From: Nocardioides sp. JQ2195
GTDB lineage: Bacteria; Actinomycetota; Actinomycetes; Propionibacteriales; Nocardioidaceae
Direction: 5' to 3'
Length of the DNA: 64,000 nucleotides
NCBI RefSeq assembly: GCF_012272695.1
Contig: NZ_CP050902.1
Span: 2,976,001 to 3,040,000, forward strand
The translations under genes and the position numbers were made by a program. Of the stretch, positions 43,008 through 51,622 are shown piece after piece. The number at the start of each line of letters is the position of its first letter. The stretch's first letter is position 1. The notes under the pieces are model-generated. The model worked only from the letters and a program-made list of their open reading frames with translations, ran no database searches and had not been told where the DNA came from.

Positions 43008-43039
43008 GAAGGCCCGCCTCCCTGGGGAGGCGAGCCTTC
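43008..43039. terminator. Bidirectional terminator between lipoprotein and acyl-CoA dehydrogenase genes
   Basis: Arms GAAGGCCCGCCTCC and GGAGGCGAGCCTTC, one mismatch in 14 bp, 4-nt loop, between two convergent genes. Confidence 0.78.
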
Positions 43040-43062
43040 TGGTCGCAGAGGGGCGAGGGCGT

Positions 43063-44280
43063 TCAGCCCTTGAGCTTGTAGTCCTTGAGCAGGCTGCGTC
43101 CGATGATCATCTTCTGGATGTCGGAGGTGCCTTCACCGATGAGCATGAACTTGACCTCACGCATCAGGCGCTCGATCTCGTACTCCTTCGAGTAGCCGTA
43201 GCCGCCGTGGATGCGGAAGGAGTCCTCGACGACCTCGTTCGCGTACTCGGAGGCCACCATCTTGGCCATCCCCGCCTCGACGTCCATCCGTCGGCCGGTG
43301 TCCTTGAGACGGGCAGCGCGAACCATCATGGTGTGTGCGGTCTCGACCTTGGTGGCCATGTCGGCGAGGCGGAAGAGCACGGCCTGGTGGTCGGCGATGA
43401 CCTTGCCGAAGGTCTTGCGCTGCTGGGCGTAGGCGATGCCGAGCTCGAAGCCCCGCCAGGCCAGGCCGCAGGCACGGGCCGCGACGTTGACACGGCCGAC
43501 CTCGACGCCGTCCATCATCTGGAAGAAGCCCTTGCCCGGGTCTCCGCCAAGGATCTGGTCGGCGGCGATCTGGTGGCCCTCGAGGATCAGCTCGGTGGTC
43601 TCGACCCCCTTGTAGCCCATCTTCTCGAGCTTGCCCGGGACCGTGACTCCCTGGGCGGTCTCGCCGAAGCCGGCTTCCTTCTCCACCAGGAACGTGGTCA
43701 TGTTCTTGTAGACGCTGTCCGCGCCCTCGTCGGTCTTGGTCAGCAGGGCCACCAGCGTCGACGTGCCGCCGTTGGTCAGCCACATCTTCTGGCCGGTGAT
43801 CGAGTATTCGAGCGGTGCGTCGTCCTGCCCCGTCTTCGTCACTGTCGCCTTGGTGGAGACCGCGGAGACGTCGGAGCCGAGACTCGGCTCGGACATCGAG
43901 AATGCGCCGCGCACCTCGCCGGTCGCCATTCTCGGCAGGTACTTCTGCTTCTGCTCCTCGGTGCCGTGGTTCATCAGCAGGTAGGCCACGATGAAGTGGG
44001 TGTTGATGACACCCGACACGCTCATCCAGCCACGAGCGATCTCCTCGACGACCAGTGCGTAGGTCAGCAGGGACTCACCCAGGCCGCCGAACTCCTCGGG
44101 GATCGTCAGGCCGAAGATGCCGAGCTCCTTGAGGCCCTCGATGATCTCGGTCGGATACTCGTCGGCGTGCTCGAGCTCCTGGGCAACCGGGATGATCTTC
44201 GCGTCGACGAACTGGCGAACCGTCTTGAGAATCTCTTCCTGGATGTCGGTGAGGTTCTCGGTCTCGCAGAGCCGTCCCAT
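43063..44280 (-). CDS. Acyl-CoA dehydrogenase
   Basis: 405-residue flavoenzyme of normal length. Signatures are FSMSEPSLGSDVSAVSTKA (FAD/substrate region), GQKMWLTNGG, the R-Q-x-F-G segment AQQRKTFGKVIADHQ, and the C-terminal RIHGGYGYSKEYEIERLMRE and GEGTSDIQKMIIGRSLL. Catalyses alpha-beta dehydrogenation of an acyl-CoA, passing electrons to ETF. Good ribosome site GAAAGGA before the ATG. Chain specificity cannot be given; no other beta-oxidation genes adjoin it. Confidence 0.93.
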   Translation of the reverse strand: MGRLCETENLTDIQEEILKTVRQFVDAKIIPVAQELEHADEYPTEIIEGLKELGIFGLTIPEEFGGLGESLLTYALVVEEIARGWMSVSGVINTHFIVAYLLMNHGTEEQKQKYLPRMATGEVRGAFSMSEPSLGSDVSAVSTKATVTKTGQDDAPLEYSITGQKMWLTNGGTSTLVALLTKTDEGADSVYKNMTTFLVEKEAGFGETAQGVTVPGKLEKMGYKGVETTELILEGHQIAADQILGGDPGKGFFQMMDGVEVGRVNVAARACGLAWRGFELGIAYAQQRKTFGKVIADHQAVLFRLADMATKVETAHTMMVRAARLKDTGRRMDVEAGMAKMVASEYANEVVEDSFRIHGGYGYSKEYEIERLMREVKFMLIGEGTSDIQKMIIGRSLLKDYKLKG

Positions 44281-44405
44281 GTGCGTTGTTCCTTTCGGCA
44301 GGCGTCAGCAGACGCCCTGTTGGATCCCCGTGTGCAGCCATTGACGTGGCCAGGTCGCGTGAAGGACCCGTCCGGGGCCATGAATACCACGACTGAGGAC
44401 GGGTG

Positions 44406-44438
44406 CGCCGTGGCTCAGGTCACGCCTGAGCCACGGCG
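44406..44438 (-). terminator. Terminator after the PLD-like gene
   Basis: 13-bp perfect arms CGCCGTGGCTCAG / CTGAGCCACGGCG with a 7-nt loop, beginning 4 nt after the stop codon. Confidence 0.8.
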
Positions 44439-44442
44439 AATG

Positions 44443-45864
44443 TCACTCGTCTCGCCATTCGGGGCTGTCAGTCCCCAGGCCGTCCTCGAGGGTGTATTGA
44501 GGGCCGACCCAGGTCGGGCCGCCGCGCAGGGCGGACGTCCGGCTCCACCGGAAGCCGTGCGTGTGGTTGCGCCACACGTAGCCCCAGTTGTCGGCGTACT
44601 GACGATAGATCTTCGGGCTGAACACCCGGAAGAAGATCTCGTCGCCGTACTGGCCGCCGTTCTGGTAGTTGCTGGAGCCGGTGAGCACCATCTTGCGGTC
44701 GCGCTTCTTGGCGTAGTGGCCGTTGATCGTCAGGATCTTGTCGTGGCTGTAGAGGTCGATCTGCTGGTCACCGTTGGTGTCGAAACCGGTGCTGCGCACG
44801 GGCACCAGACCCCGAGCGGTGGGCCGCGCGAAGATGTTGCGGACCTTGGCCCCGGCGAAGCCGACCATGATCATCACGTTGCAGCCCTCGGCGTAGAGGT
44901 CACGGAATCGGTTCGCGATCAGGGCACCACGACTCTTGTCCCAGGCGTGCATGTTGACCCGGATGATGGTCCGACCGTCGTTGGTCCGGGCGCCCTTGCA
45001 GTGGACCTTGTCCAGCGTCTTCATCACCGGGTCACGCTTGGGTGTCCAGCGCGTCTTCTTGGTCGCCTTGGTGCGGGGGAACGGCATGACCTCGAGCCGG
45101 TACTTCTTGCCGTCGCGATAGACACGGCGCGAGTCCTTGAGGGTGCGGTCGTTGCGCATCTCCTTGAAGATGATGCGCAGCTTGTCGTACATCTTGGGCG
45201 AGTCGCGGACGGTCAGCAGGTCGTTGAACTGGTTCCTGACCCCGTTGAGCTTCATGTTGAGCGACCCGAGCATCACCACCTTCTTGGCGGCGCCGGACTT
45301 CTCGAACAGGACGAACTTGCTGTGCTGCACGTCACCGTCACCGCGGCAGGCGGACTGGCACTGGTAGAAGAAGTTCTTGCGGGCCACCCGCTTCTTGTGG
45401 CCGTTGCGCTTCACGGTCTTGAAGCGCTTGCCGCCCAGGACCCGCTTGAGGTCCCGCTGGGCGCGGGGGAACTCGTGACCGTTCACGATGACCTGGACCC
45501 GCACCTTGCGTCGCTTGGCCCTGATCAGGGCGTCGGAGACCTGGACCCGGTCGAAGGAGAACATCGCCATCTTGATGGTCGTCTTCGGCTTCGCGTGGTC
45601 GATCGCGGCGATGACAGCCCGCTCGAGGCGGTACTCCGGCTCGCCGCCGGCACGAGGAACGTTGAACTTGGCCCCGGCCGGGGGCTTCCACCTGTCAGCC
45701 AGGGCCACCTGCGCCGACGTGGCTGCGGACGAGGCCGACCCCACCGCCGAGGCGGAGCTGGGAGACACCGCGCCGAGCGTGGACACGGCCAGGACGAGAC
45801 TGACGAACAGGGTGCCGATCCGACGACGGTCACGGTTCAGGCGCTGAAACTTCGGGCTGAGCAT
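44443..45864 (-). CDS. Secreted phospholipase D-like protein with altered HKD motifs
   Basis: 473-residue exported protein; signal peptide about residues 1-40 (GTLFVSLVLAVSTLGAV). Two PLD-type repeats are visible: HSK at 181-183 with GSLN downstream (200-203), and HDK at 374-376 with GSSN (396-399). In the classic HxKx4D motif the Asp position is Glu188 in the first and Asn381 in the second. It may be a phosphodiesterase on lipids, teichoic-acid-like polymers or nucleic acid, or a partly degenerate one. First of a group of exported or envelope-related genes up to 53.5 kb. Confidence 0.82.
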   Translation of the reverse strand: MLSPKFQRLNRDRRRIGTLFVSLVLAVSTLGAVSPSSASAVGSASSAATSAQVALADRWKPPAGAKFNVPRAGGEPEYRLERAVIAAIDHAKPKTTIKMAMFSFDRVQVSDALIRAKRRKVRVQVIVNGHEFPRAQRDLKRVLGGKRFKTVKRNGHKKRVARKNFFYQCQSACRGDGDVQHSKFVLFEKSGAAKKVVMLGSLNMKLNGVRNQFNDLLTVRDSPKMYDKLRIIFKEMRNDRTLKDSRRVYRDGKKYRLEVMPFPRTKATKKTRWTPKRDPVMKTLDKVHCKGARTNDGRTIIRVNMHAWDKSRGALIANRFRDLYAEGCNVMIMVGFAGAKVRNIFARPTARGLVPVRSTGFDTNGDQQIDLYSHDKILTINGHYAKKRDRKMVLTGSSNYQNGGQYGDEIFFRVFSPKIYRQYADNWGYVWRNHTHGFRWSRTSALRGGPTWVGPQYTLEDGLGTDSPEWRDE

Positions 45865-45875
45865 GGTTCCCCCGG

Positions 45876-47000
45876 CTATGAACTGGACTGGTGATCAGTG
45901 CGGGCCGAGGATATAACACTCTGGACCCTCTCCCGGATTCGCCGCACTCCGCGCGCCTCGGGCTCAGGAGCCGTTCCCGCAGCGGACCTGGCGTTGGCCG
46001 CCCGCTCCTCGCGCACGTCGGCAACCAGCGTCGAGACCAGTCCGGCCAGGGCGTCGGCGACCTCGTCGGCCCCGACCGACTCGAGCGTGCGCCCGGAGGG
46101 CTCCCCCGGGGCCACCAGCAATCGGTCCGGACTGCCCACGACCTGGATGCCGAGCCGCTCGATCAGGTCTGCCGCGCGCTCACTGCGCTCGCGGCAGTCG
46201 CGCAGCAGGTCGTCCTCGAGACGAACCCGTTCGCTGTGCTGACGGGCCAAGTGGTCCTCTCCGAGGTAGCCACGGATCCACACTCCCCGGTCCACGGGCC
46301 TGCCGAAGCCGCGCAGCTTCTGGTTGACCCGGCGCAGCGCCTCCGCCTGCACCACACCGAGGGAACGGTTGGCCTCGGCCTCGGCTCCCTCGATCACGGC
46401 ATCGGAGCCGATCACCTTGGCGAAGTTGCGCCAGTGCTGGTCCGGACCCTCGGAGCGTTCCGGCATGGGGAGGACATGGATCCGACCGGCCGGGACGGCG
46501 CCGGCCCACCGCTCGACGACCTGCCCGAGGTCCCAGACCCACCAGCCGAACTCGGCGGGCTCGGCGAGCTCGGCGACCTCACGCAGCGTGCTCACCCCGC
46601 CGTTCTTGACGTGCTCCTGCCACCCCGCGGTCAGCATGCCCGCCGCGTCGCGCGCGGTGATCACCACGTGGATCTCGGCCGGAGCGAGCCGGGCCACCGC
46701 CCGCTCGACCTGCTGCGCAGTCGCCCCGCAGAAGAACTCGTGGGTCAGCAGGGCGGTGCCCTCGACGGAGTCGAGCTCCTGGCAGAGCCGCTCCCAGCTC
46801 CCCGGGGCGTCAGGATGCCGGCGATCGAGGCGGGTGTTGCCCATCAGGTCCAGCGCGGCCCACAGGCTCCGCCGGTGGCCGGCAGCAGGGAGCGAGATCC
46901 CGGATCGCTCCAGCTCCTCGCGGTTGTTCCAGAGGATCTTCTGCAGGTAGGTGGTGCCGGTCTTCGGCAGACCAATGTGCCAGTAGATGCGCTCGGCCAT
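45876..47000 (-). CDS. PAPS-dependent sulfotransferase family protein
   Basis: 374-residue protein starting MAERIYWHIGLPKTGTTYLQ, where GLPKTGTTYLQ (about residues 10-20) is the 5'-phosphosulfate-binding loop of sulfotransferases. Later RDAAGMLTAGWQEHVKNGG resembles the 3'-phosphate-binding region. No signal peptide, so cytoplasmic. The ATG at 47000 has GGAGG 8 nt upstream. C-terminal 40 residues are charged and probably disordered. Likely to sulfate a carbohydrate or other small acceptor for the cell surface; acceptor unknown. Confidence 0.82.
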   Translation of the reverse strand: MAERIYWHIGLPKTGTTYLQKILWNNREELERSGISLPAAGHRRSLWAALDLMGNTRLDRRHPDAPGSWERLCQELDSVEGTALLTHEFFCGATAQQVERAVARLAPAEIHVVITARDAAGMLTAGWQEHVKNGGVSTLREVAELAEPAEFGWWVWDLGQVVERWAGAVPAGRIHVLPMPERSEGPDQHWRNFAKVIGSDAVIEGAEAEANRSLGVVQAEALRRVNQKLRGFGRPVDRGVWIRGYLGEDHLARQHSERVRLEDDLLRDCRERSERAADLIERLGIQVVGSPDRLLVAPGEPSGRTLESVGADEVADALAGLVSTLVADVREERAANARSAAGTAPEPEARGVRRIRERVQSVISSARTDHQSSS

Positions 47001-47100
47001 CCGGGAGTCCTCCATCCGTTGCAGGCCCGTCGAGGGTACGCCGTGGCGACCGCCGGGCGCATGGGCACCACCCGCAGTGGGTCGGATAACATTCGGCCGT

Positions 47101-48309
47101 GTGGGCGACGGCAGACGGAAGATGACCAGGTCGGCCGTCAAGGCCGCCTCGGTGGCCAACAGGGGTGCCCGCTCCGGCCTGCTGCGACACGTGGCGATCA
47201 TCGCGGTCGGGCTGCTGCTCCTGGTCGCCGGCGTGAGCGGCGTACGTCACTTCTCCCCCGACACCGAGCCGACCAGCTCCGGCCCTGCGCCCTCCGCGAC
47301 CCCCACCCCGTCGCCGGAGCCCTCAGCCACGCCGTCGGCGTCCGAGACGGTCACGGTGACCCCGCCCCCCGACCAGGGGAGGAAGCTGGTCGGCGAGCGG
47401 ATCCGGTTCGTGCGCTACCCGACCGTCAAGCAGCTCGATGCGCGTCATCGTCCCAAGGGGCTCTTCCGGGTCGGCGCCACTGAGAAGAAGTCGTTCACGT
47501 TCCGGGTGGCGTCCTACAACGTCCTCGGCGCCTCCCACACCACGGGGCCCAAGGCCCGGCGCGGGTACGCCGGCTACGCCCGCCGGATGGCGCCCCAGGT
47601 CGGTCTCCTCGAGAGCCATGGAGTCACGGTCGCCGGACTGCAGGAGTTCCAGCACCCGCAGAGCAACCTGTTCACCCGGATCCGCGGCGGCAGCTACGGG
47701 GTCTACCCGGGAGTGAAGCTCGGCACCCGTCTCTCGCAGAACTCGATCATCTGGCGCACCGACACGTGGGAGCTGGTCAAGCAGCAGACCACGCCGATCC
47801 CCTACTTCGGCGGCCACCGCGTGCCGATGCCGCAGGTGCTGCTGCGCCACCAGGAGACCGGGCGACTGGTCTGGTTCGGCAACTTCCACAATCCCGCCAA
47901 CATCGGCGGCAACCACGCCCGGTGGCGCGCACTGGCGGTCCGGATCGAGGCGAGCCTGGCCAAGACCCTGGGCAGCGACGGAACACCGGTGATCATGACC
48001 GGCGACATGAACGATCGGGAGAAGTTCGCCTGCCCGTTCAGCCAGCAGAGCGGGATGCACTCCCCCAACGGCGCTCGCACGACCAGCGCCGGGTGCCAGA
48101 CACCGCGCGCGATGAGTGTTGACTGGATCTTCGGCAGCTCCACGCTCTCGTTCAGCGAGTACGCCGAGGACTGGTCGAGCCGGCACCGCCACCTCAGCGA
48201 CCACCCGCTCATCGCAGCCACGGTGACCGCCCCCGGAGCCCTGGAACGACCGGGCTGCGTGAAGGCGCGCGCTCGCCACGGGGTCGAGCACTACTGCCCT
48301 CGCCCCTGA
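47101..48309 (+). CDS. Membrane-anchored/secreted endonuclease-exonuclease-phosphatase (EEP) family protein
   Basis: 402-residue protein with an N-terminal transmembrane or signal helix (about 28-48: LLRHVAIIAVGLLLLVAGVS), a Pro/Ser/Thr-rich linker and an EEP domain. Core motifs: VASYNVLGA (Asn), VAGLQEFQHP (Glu), NFHNPAN, MTGDMNDREKF (Asp/Asn) and LSDHPLIAATV (Asp-His). All catalytic positions look intact. GTG at 47101 follows a TAACAT box by 8 nt. It is clearly paralogous to the protein at 49580-51472. Possible substrates are phospholipids, phosphorylated sugars or nucleic acids. Confidence 0.85.
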   Translation: MGDGRRKMTRSAVKAASVANRGARSGLLRHVAIIAVGLLLLVAGVSGVRHFSPDTEPTSSGPAPSATPTPSPEPSATPSASETVTVTPPPDQGRKLVGERIRFVRYPTVKQLDARHRPKGLFRVGATEKKSFTFRVASYNVLGASHTTGPKARRGYAGYARRMAPQVGLLESHGVTVAGLQEFQHPQSNLFTRIRGGSYGVYPGVKLGTRLSQNSIIWRTDTWELVKQQTTPIPYFGGHRVPMPQVLLRHQETGRLVWFGNFHNPANIGGNHARWRALAVRIEASLAKTLGSDGTPVIMTGDMNDREKFACPFSQQSGMHSPNGARTTSAGCQTPRAMSVDWIFGSSTLSFSEYAEDWSSRHRHLSDHPLIAATVTAPGALERPGCVKARARHGVEHYCPRP

Positions 48310-48379
48310 CGCGTCAGGACCCCTCGTGGGGCGTCGACACAACGGCGTACGACGTGCTGGCTGCGGCTAGCATGACGCC

Positions 48380-49465
48380 GTGATCATGACGGTAAGCACT
48401 GTCAAGGACAACCTTGGCAACATCCAGAGGTTCGTGACCGGCAACCTGGCCAGCGGGGCGGATCACATGTTCGTCTTCCTGGACCAGTCGGAGCCCGAGG
48501 TGGAGGCCTGGCTGGCCGAGCGCGACAACGTCACCACGGTCGTGACCGACAAGTCCTGGTGGAGGGGCAAGCGGCCGGGTCGGTTGAACCTGCGGCAGAA
48601 CATCAACGCGAATCTCGCCCTGGCCGTCGCGGAGCAGGTGGGCGGTGTCGAGTGGCTGTTCCACGTCGACGCCGACGAGGTCGTCCGCATCGACCGCGAC
48701 GTCCTCGACCAGGTCCCGGCCGAGGCCAACGTCGTGAACCTGCGACCGCTCGAGGTCGTCGGGGTCCTTGAGCCACAGGGACCGCCGACGCTCTTCAAGC
48801 GCCTTCTCGACGAGGGCGAGCTGCAGCTCGCCGTCGCGCTCGGACTGCTGGAGGAACCCAGCAATCCGCGCTACTTCCGCAGCCACATCGCCGGGAAGAT
48901 GGGTGTCCGCCCGGGCACCGACCGGTATCTCGAGATCCACATGGCGACCGATGCCGAGGGAGTCCGCAAGCCGGCCCATCGAGCCCCCGGCCTGGAGATG
49001 CTCCACTACGAGGCCTACTCCGGGGCGGAGTTCGTGCGCAAGTGGAAGAACATGATCACCTCCGGGCCGACCATGCACTTCGGTGACGAGCGGATGGCGC
49101 TGGCCACGGCCCTGAAGACACTGGTCGAGCTCGACCTGCCCGCCGACGTCAAGACCCGGCACCTCGAGACGTTCTACCAGCGGCACATGGCCGACCCCGT
49201 GGAGGAGCTGGACTCGCTGGGCCTGCTGGAACGCATCGACCCGACCCGGGGAAGCCATCGGCCCGAACCACTCACCCGGGACCAGCGGGACACCCTGGCC
49301 GCAGCCCTGGACGCCATCCGTCTGGAGGACAAGCGCAACTACATGCCGCCGCGGGCCAAGCTGCGCGTCGAGGAGAAGGCCGACGAGGACCAGAAGACCG
49401 AGCCGACGGCCGAGCAGGGACAGGGGTTCCGGAAGCTCCTGGGGCGACGGAAACGAATTACATAA
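48380..49465 (+). CDS. Glycosyltransferase family 2-like protein
   Basis: 361-residue cytoplasmic protein. MTVSTVKDNLGNIQRFVTGN and FVFLDQSEPEVEAWL form a nucleotide-binding N-terminus; the metal-binding DxD-type motif is HVDADEV (Asp97 and Asp99). C-terminal tail is charged. GTG start lies 6 nt behind TAGCAT without a ribosome site, so probably leaderless. Likely adds a sugar to a surface glycan together with neighbouring sulfotransferase and LicD-type genes. The stop codon falls inside a palindrome. Confidence 0.82.
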   Translation: MIMTVSTVKDNLGNIQRFVTGNLASGADHMFVFLDQSEPEVEAWLAERDNVTTVVTDKSWWRGKRPGRLNLRQNINANLALAVAEQVGGVEWLFHVDADEVVRIDRDVLDQVPAEANVVNLRPLEVVGVLEPQGPPTLFKRLLDEGELQLAVALGLLEEPSNPRYFRSHIAGKMGVRPGTDRYLEIHMATDAEGVRKPAHRAPGLEMLHYEAYSGAEFVRKWKNMITSGPTMHFGDERMALATALKTLVELDLPADVKTRHLETFYQRHMADPVEELDSLGLLERIDPTRGSHRPEPLTRDQRDTLAAALDAIRLEDKRNYMPPRAKLRVEEKADEDQKTEPTAEQGQGFRKLLGRRKRIT

Positions 49466-49475
49466 CTGTAATTCG
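49454..49475. promoter_or_regulatory. AT-rich perfect palindrome
   Basis: CGAATTACA-TAAC-TGTAATTCG, perfect 9-bp arms, in an AT-rich island that stands out in this GC-rich sequence. It overlaps the glycosyltransferase stop and lies about 105 bp before the EEP-fusion gene, so it is a candidate operator for that gene or a weak terminator. Confidence 0.45.
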
Positions 49476-49579
49476 ACCGAAAAATCAAGCGCAACACGCC
49501 GGAGATTGAGATCGTGGGGTGGCTCTCGTGCGTCACTTGAGTCACACTGACCACATTCGTCGCTTGAAAGGTCACCCTC

Positions 49580-51472
49580 ATGTCTCACCGTCGCCCTCTG
49601 GTCGACCGTCTCCGCTCACTCCGTCCCTGGTCCGCTGCACTGGCCGCGACGGGGCTGGCCCTGACCCTGGCCTTCACCGGCGAGGCCGCACCGGGGCCGG
49701 TCGACGACGGCGTCGCGTTGTCCAGCGCGGCCGCCGATCCGTCGGACCAGCCGCTCGGCACCACGTCGTTCCGGGTGGCCTCCTTCAACCTGCTCGGGGC
49801 CGGCCACACTGACGGTGCCAATCCGCAGCGCAAGGGCTGGGCCGACTCCTCGAAGCGACTGAAGTGGACGCGTCGGATCCTCGACGACATGCAGATCAAC
49901 CTGGTCGGCTTCCAGGAGATGCACCCGAAGCAGGCCACGCTGTGGACCCAGCGGAACTCGTCACAGTGGGGCACCTTCCCGGGAACCAAGCTGGACACCA
50001 AGGCCGGGCAGAACAGCATTTCCTGGCGCCGCAGCGAGTTCAAGGTGCTGCGCAAGCGGACCATCAAGATCCCCTACTTCCGCGGCGTGGAGCAGAAGAT
50101 GCCCTACGTCATGCTCCAGCACAAGGCGTCGGGGCAGCGCATCTGGATCTACAACGTGCACAACCCGGCCAACATCCCCAACAACCAGCAGAAGTGGCGT
50201 GACATCGGCTTCGCCCGTGCCAACAAGCTGGTCAACCGCTTGCGCAACAAGTTCCCCGGCGTCCCGGTCTTCATGACCGGAGACATGAACGACCGGGACA
50301 AGTTCTTCTGCCCGACCGTGGCCCAGACCGAGCTGGAGGCAGCCAACGGCGGGACCGCCAGCGGGTCGTCCTGCACCCCGCCCCAGCCGATGCTGGTCGA
50401 CTGGCTGCTTGCCACCGGCCCCAACAACTTCACCGGCTACTGGGCGATGCGCACGGACCTGGTCCGCAAGACCACCGACCACCCCGTCATCGTGGCCACG
50501 GCCAACATTCCTTCCCCCGTGATGCAGGCCAGTCGCTTCAAGCGCGTGGTCGTGGTCACCGCCGAGGGGGTTCGTCGCCAGACCCTGCTGAAGGCAACCC
50601 GACGCGGCGATGCCAAGGCCATCGCCGCCACGAAGCGCCAAGGCAGCTCGACCTTCAACGCACGAACCGCGGTCGAGTCGACGCAGCCGTTGCCCAACCT
50701 GGTGTCGATCCTGACCGGGCGGACGGTCGACGGCTCGCTCGGGCACGGCGTGGAGCGGAACACGCTCTCGGGCACCGTCCACAACGCAGCAGGCATGTAT
50801 GTCTCGTCCACCTTCGACCTGGTCCACAACCTGGGCCTCAAGACCCGGATGCTCTCCAGCAGCGACACCACCGATCCCATCTACGAGACGTGGCACGCGG
50901 CCGGCGGCGGCGATCCCTACGGGGCCGACAACGGGCGCGACAAGTTCACCTCCTACGAGAAGCTGGCCAGCGACCGGGCCGTCGTACGTCGCTTCCTGGA
51001 CACCCGGGAGAACGGCGCCGCCTACACCCACCTGCACCTCGGGGAGCCCCGCGAGGTGGGCATCGCGTACGGCTTCCGGAGCTCCCGCTACAAGCAGGCC
51101 ATCCGCGACTTCGACCGCAACATCGCGCTGGTCCGCCGAGCCCTGCGCAAGAGCTCACAGCTGCGCGGCCGGACGTTGCTGATCATCGCCTCGACCGGCG
51201 GCGGAGACGGGCGCAGCGATGCCCGGGCCGACTCGGACCAGAACTACCGAGTGCCATTGTTCATCAAGGGTCCCGGAGTGCCCGCCGGCACGAACCTCTA
51301 TGACCTGAACCCGGCGTGGGCCTCACCTAGAGGCAAGCGCGTGCCGTACTCGTCGAAGGCGATCCACACCGGGGACATCGCCAACCTGGCGCTCGCGGCA
51401 CTGCGCCTGCCGGCAACGCCGGGGAGCACGTTGAACAACCACCAGTCGTTCAACGTGCAGGCGCTGGACTGA
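49580..51472 (+). CDS. Secreted EEP protein fused to an alkaline-phosphatase-like domain lacking metal ligands
   Basis: 630-residue exported protein; signal peptide about 1-36. Residues 62-310 form an EEP domain with intact motifs: Asn70, Glu113 in GFQEM, NVHNPAN, GDMND (about 234-238) and DHP (300-302). From about 320 follows a domain with the layout of alkaline-phosphatase/sulfatase enzymes (LPNLVSILTGR, later VPLFIKGPGVPAGT). Where such enzymes have metal-binding DG, GH and SDHG segments, this one has TAEG (327-330), GIAYG (494-498) and STGG (538-541). The second domain is therefore probably a non-catalytic binding module. Ribosome site GAAAGG precedes the ATG. Confidence 0.8.
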   Translation: MSHRRPLVDRLRSLRPWSAALAATGLALTLAFTGEAAPGPVDDGVALSSAAADPSDQPLGTTSFRVASFNLLGAGHTDGANPQRKGWADSSKRLKWTRRILDDMQINLVGFQEMHPKQATLWTQRNSSQWGTFPGTKLDTKAGQNSISWRRSEFKVLRKRTIKIPYFRGVEQKMPYVMLQHKASGQRIWIYNVHNPANIPNNQQKWRDIGFARANKLVNRLRNKFPGVPVFMTGDMNDRDKFFCPTVAQTELEAANGGTASGSSCTPPQPMLVDWLLATGPNNFTGYWAMRTDLVRKTTDHPVIVATANIPSPVMQASRFKRVVVVTAEGVRRQTLLKATRRGDAKAIAATKRQGSSTFNARTAVESTQPLPNLVSILTGRTVDGSLGHGVERNTLSGTVHNAAGMYVSSTFDLVHNLGLKTRMLSSSDTTDPIYETWHAAGGGDPYGADNGRDKFTSYEKLASDRAVVRRFLDTRENGAAYTHLHLGEPREVGIAYGFRSSRYKQAIRDFDRNIALVRRALRKSSQLRGRTLLIIASTGGGDGRSDARADSDQNYRVPLFIKGPGVPAGTNLYDLNPAWASPRGKRVPYSSKAIHTGDIANLALAALRLPATPGSTLNNHQSFNVQALD

Positions 51473-51524
51473 GCACGCGGTCGTGACCGGCGCGCGTCGA
51501 GCTGAGCGCTGAGCTGGACTGATC

Positions 51525-51556
51525 GGGACCGCTCGCCGCCTGCGGCGGGCGGTCCC
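51525..51556 (+). terminator. Terminator after the EEP-fusion gene
   Basis: Arms GGGACCGCTCGCCGC and GCGGCGGGCGGTCCC, one mismatch in 15, 2-nt minimal loop, 53 bp after the stop; also faces the DUF6752 gene end. Confidence 0.78.
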
Positions 51557-51562
51557 CCGGCA

Positions 51563-51622
51563 TCAGCCGAGGTCGGAGGAGTTCAGCAGTGACCGGAGGA
51601 GTTCAGCCGAGGTCGGAGGAGT
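51563..51622. repeat. Three tandem 20-bp units spanning the DUF6752 stop codon
   Basis: Units 51563-51582 and 51603-51622 are identical (TCAGCCGAGGTCGGAGGAGT); the middle unit is diverged (TCAGCAGTGACCGGAGGAGT). The last unit encodes the C-terminal SSDLG and stop on the minus strand, so the gene end was copied twice downstream of itself. Confidence 0.85.

Noticed and set aside
42364-45894. Open frame of 1176 codons on the plus strand across the lipoprotein, acyl-CoA dehydrogenase and PLD-like genes
   Set aside because: It crosses three well-supported genes and two terminators and has no recognisable protein features; a GC-bias artefact.
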